A stretch of 64,000 nt of DNA from positions 664,324-728,323 of the forward strand of contig NZ_KI515774.1 of assembly GCF_000478175.1 (NCBI RefSeq), given 5' to 3'. A program made the translations under genes and the position numbers. Origin of the DNA: Corynebacterium sp. KPL1814 (GTDB lineage: Bacteria > Actinomycetota > Actinomycetes > Mycobacteriales > Mycobacteriaceae). The notes beneath the pieces are model-generated. The model was not told the origin of the DNA. It was given only the letters and a program-made list of their open reading frames with translations, and ran no database searches. Positions 62,779 to 64,000 of the stretch are shown piece after piece (within the stretch, counting starts at the first letter, position 1; each line of letters begins with the position of its first letter).

Positions 62779-63923
62779 ACGATATTCAGCCGAGTAAAGG
62801 AACCGTCGTTCAAGTACTTGTTCCTTCGGATGCGATCGCGGAAAACGTAGCGCAAAAGCTAGGAGAAAAATTCTCGACGTCCGCCATCATCGGTACAGAC
62901 TCGTCCGCCCAGATGAGCTATTTGCGCGATACCTGTATCGAAGAAGTAGTCCTAGGCCTAGAAAACCAAGGTGAGGACCCAGCGCGCATGCAGGTGCGGG
63001 GAGAGGAAATGCTCGCGGCTGTGGGCCTGAGCGATTACGCGGAGAAGAACCCCACCCAGCTCTCTGGTGGTCAGACCCGGAGGCTCGCAGCTGCGTGTGT
63101 GGCGATTCGCGAACCCGAGGTCCTTATTATTTGCGAGCCGAGCGCGGGTCTTGACCCCACATCGCTGGCGATGATGGTGAAGCTATTGCATTCGCTGCGC
63201 AATACCTGCGTTCTTGCTGTGTCATCGATGCATTGGCCCGAATTGGGCGGTCACGTCGTAGGAGAGATCCCGCAACCGGTCCCACTTAGCTTGGAAGCGA
63301 TTTCGTCCCATGGACCGCGGGAAAATCTCGGCCCGCTTACGGCGCGCCGCGGACAAGAAAAGAAGCGGTGGTGGCAGTCGGCGAAGCCTTCCGGCACTAC
63401 CTTTAGCGTCGGGCCAGTGACCATTCCCATCCGCAGCGGCAGTGTGACCTGGTTGCGCGGGGCAAACGGCACTGGAAAGACATCGCTTCTGCGCTCCGCC
63501 GCCGGCCTTGATGGGGCACAGCGCCCAGCTGAGCCCCGGGGATTGGTCCTCCAATCTCCTTATGACCAGGTAATATATTCCACCTTGGGTGACTTTGTTT
63601 CCGATAGCGCGTTACGGGAGCTACTAGAGCTTGATGCGGCTGAGCACCCATTGGATCTGCCCGCTTCCCGGCTCAGGCTGGCCCAAACTGCACATGTGGT
63701 GGGGATGGGCCACGCCATCGTGCTCATGGATGAGCCGGATAGCTTGCTTTCGCTAACGGATCGAGCGCTGATGCATCAACTGATTCATAGGACGCTGGAA
63801 TCAGGAACGGCAATAATCCTTACGTGCCACGATCCAGGGTTCGTCGAAGAGATCGCGCAGTATGTCAGTATCCAAGAAGTGGAACTGTCCAGCACTGACG
63901 GCATCCAAGAAGACACCAACTAA
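62769..63923 (+). CDS. ECF transporter fused ATPase with complementary degenerate halves
   Basis: 384 residues with two ABC domains in one chain. The first half (about 1-160) keeps signature LSGGQTRR (about 98) and a Walker B-like LIICEPSAGLD, but has no P-loop: VLVPSDAIAENVAQKL stands where Walker A should be. The second half (about 210-380) has Walker A GANGTGKT, Q-loop LVLQSPYDQ, Walker B VLMDEPD and a His in LTCHDP, but no LSGGQ. Together one complete composite ATP site can form (second-half P-loop with first-half signature); the other is dead. ATG 62769 overlaps the T gene by 10 bp. Energises the S/T pair. Confidence 0.85.
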   Translation: MDIDDIQPSKGTVVQVLVPSDAIAENVAQKLGEKFSTSAIIGTDSSAQMSYLRDTCIEEVVLGLENQGEDPARMQVRGEEMLAAVGLSDYAEKNPTQLSGGQTRRLAAACVAIREPEVLIICEPSAGLDPTSLAMMVKLLHSLRNTCVLAVSSMHWPELGGHVVGEIPQPVPLSLEAISSHGPRENLGPLTARRGQEKKRWWQSAKPSGTTFSVGPVTIPIRSGSVTWLRGANGTGKTSLLRSAAGLDGAQRPAEPRGLVLQSPYDQVIYSTLGDFVSDSALRELLELDAAEHPLDLPASRLRLAQTAHVVGMGHAIVLMDEPDSLLSLTDRALMHQLIHRTLESGTAIILTCHDPGFVEEIAQYVSIQEVELSSTDGIQEDTN

Positions 63924-63944
63924 GCGTGGCGGCGTTGAGTCGCT

Positions 63945-63982
63945 GCCTTCGCCTCCTGCTAAGAAATCAGAAAGGCGAAGGC
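63945..63982. terminator. Possible terminator after the ECF operon
   Basis: GCCTTCGCCT (63945-63954) and AGGCGAAGGC (63973-63982) are perfect 10-bp arms over an 18-nt loop, 22 bp after the A-component stop. No T-run follows on the plus strand before the window ends. Confidence 0.5.
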
Positions 63983-64000
63983 TGGTGCGCGGTTAGCGCT

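Overview
The window is a contiguous piece of a Corynebacterium chromosome, judged from protein content and gene order, roughly 60% G+C by eye. The order pyrBC-carAB-pyrF-mihF-gmk-rpoZ-coaBC-metK-priA-def-fmt-rsmB-rpe-rib-uvrC-rapZ-yvcK-whiA-gapA-pgk-tpiA-secG-pgl-opcA-zwf-tal-tkt-ctaB-qor-ctaA-ABC transporter-mptB-sufR-suf operon is the order I know from C. glutamicum. Actinobacterial marker genes (mihF, whiA, opcA, mptB, SufR of the actinobacterial type) agree. Species cannot be fixed from sequence alone. A lipid-requiring or skin-type Corynebacterium is a guess only.

Layout. 1-7.8 kb: pyrimidine biosynthesis (pyrB, pyrC, carA, carB, pyrF). 8-14 kb: mihF, gmk, rpoZ, coaBC, metK with a perfect McbR-type operator, and a helicase-dead type PriA. 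14-21.4 kb: def, fmt, rsmB, rpe, then riboflavin genes ribD, ribE, ribBA, ribH. 21.4-27.1 kb: a PH-domain membrane protein, uvrC, rapZ, yvcK, whiA. 27.2-28.9 kb: a lactate permease on the minus strand. 29.4-33 kb: gapA, pgk, tpiA, secG; ppc, which C. glutamicum has between tpiA and secG, is absent. 33.2-39.8 kb, minus strand: pentose-phosphate genes tkt, tal, zwf, opcA, pgl. 40-46.8 kb: ctaB on plus; qor, ctaA, an ABC-2 exporter and the mannosyltransferase mptB on minus. 47-53.3 kb: the Fe-S assembly operon sufR-B-D-C-S-U-T. 53.3-54.7 kb: a complete IS1249-like (IS256 family) element with a matching 8-bp target duplication, inserted exactly at the edge of the suf terminator. 54.8-59.5 kb: an ABC-F ATPase, a DUF2254 membrane protein, and the PFL/UPF0210 plus ACT-domain pair. 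59.5-63.9 kb: an NAD(P)-binding protein, then a nucleoside hydrolase followed by a complete ECF transporter (S, T and a fused A component).

Most of the window is core metabolism. The less ordinary parts are: (i) the fused ECF ATPase, whose two halves have lost complementary motifs so that only one canonical ATP site can form; (ii) a recurring arrangement in which a -10 hexamer (TAGAAT/TAGACT) lies 7-8 nt before a start codon with no Shine-Dalgarno sequence, three times built on the stop codon of the preceding gene; (iii) several perfect inverted repeats at promoters (metK, sufR, qor, whiA); (iv) a structured leader before secG; and (v) the IS insertion into a terminator palindrome. I saw no tRNA, rRNA, CRISPR array, prophage, or riboswitch that I could recognise. 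All functions below rest on motif and family recognition by eye; no database search was run.
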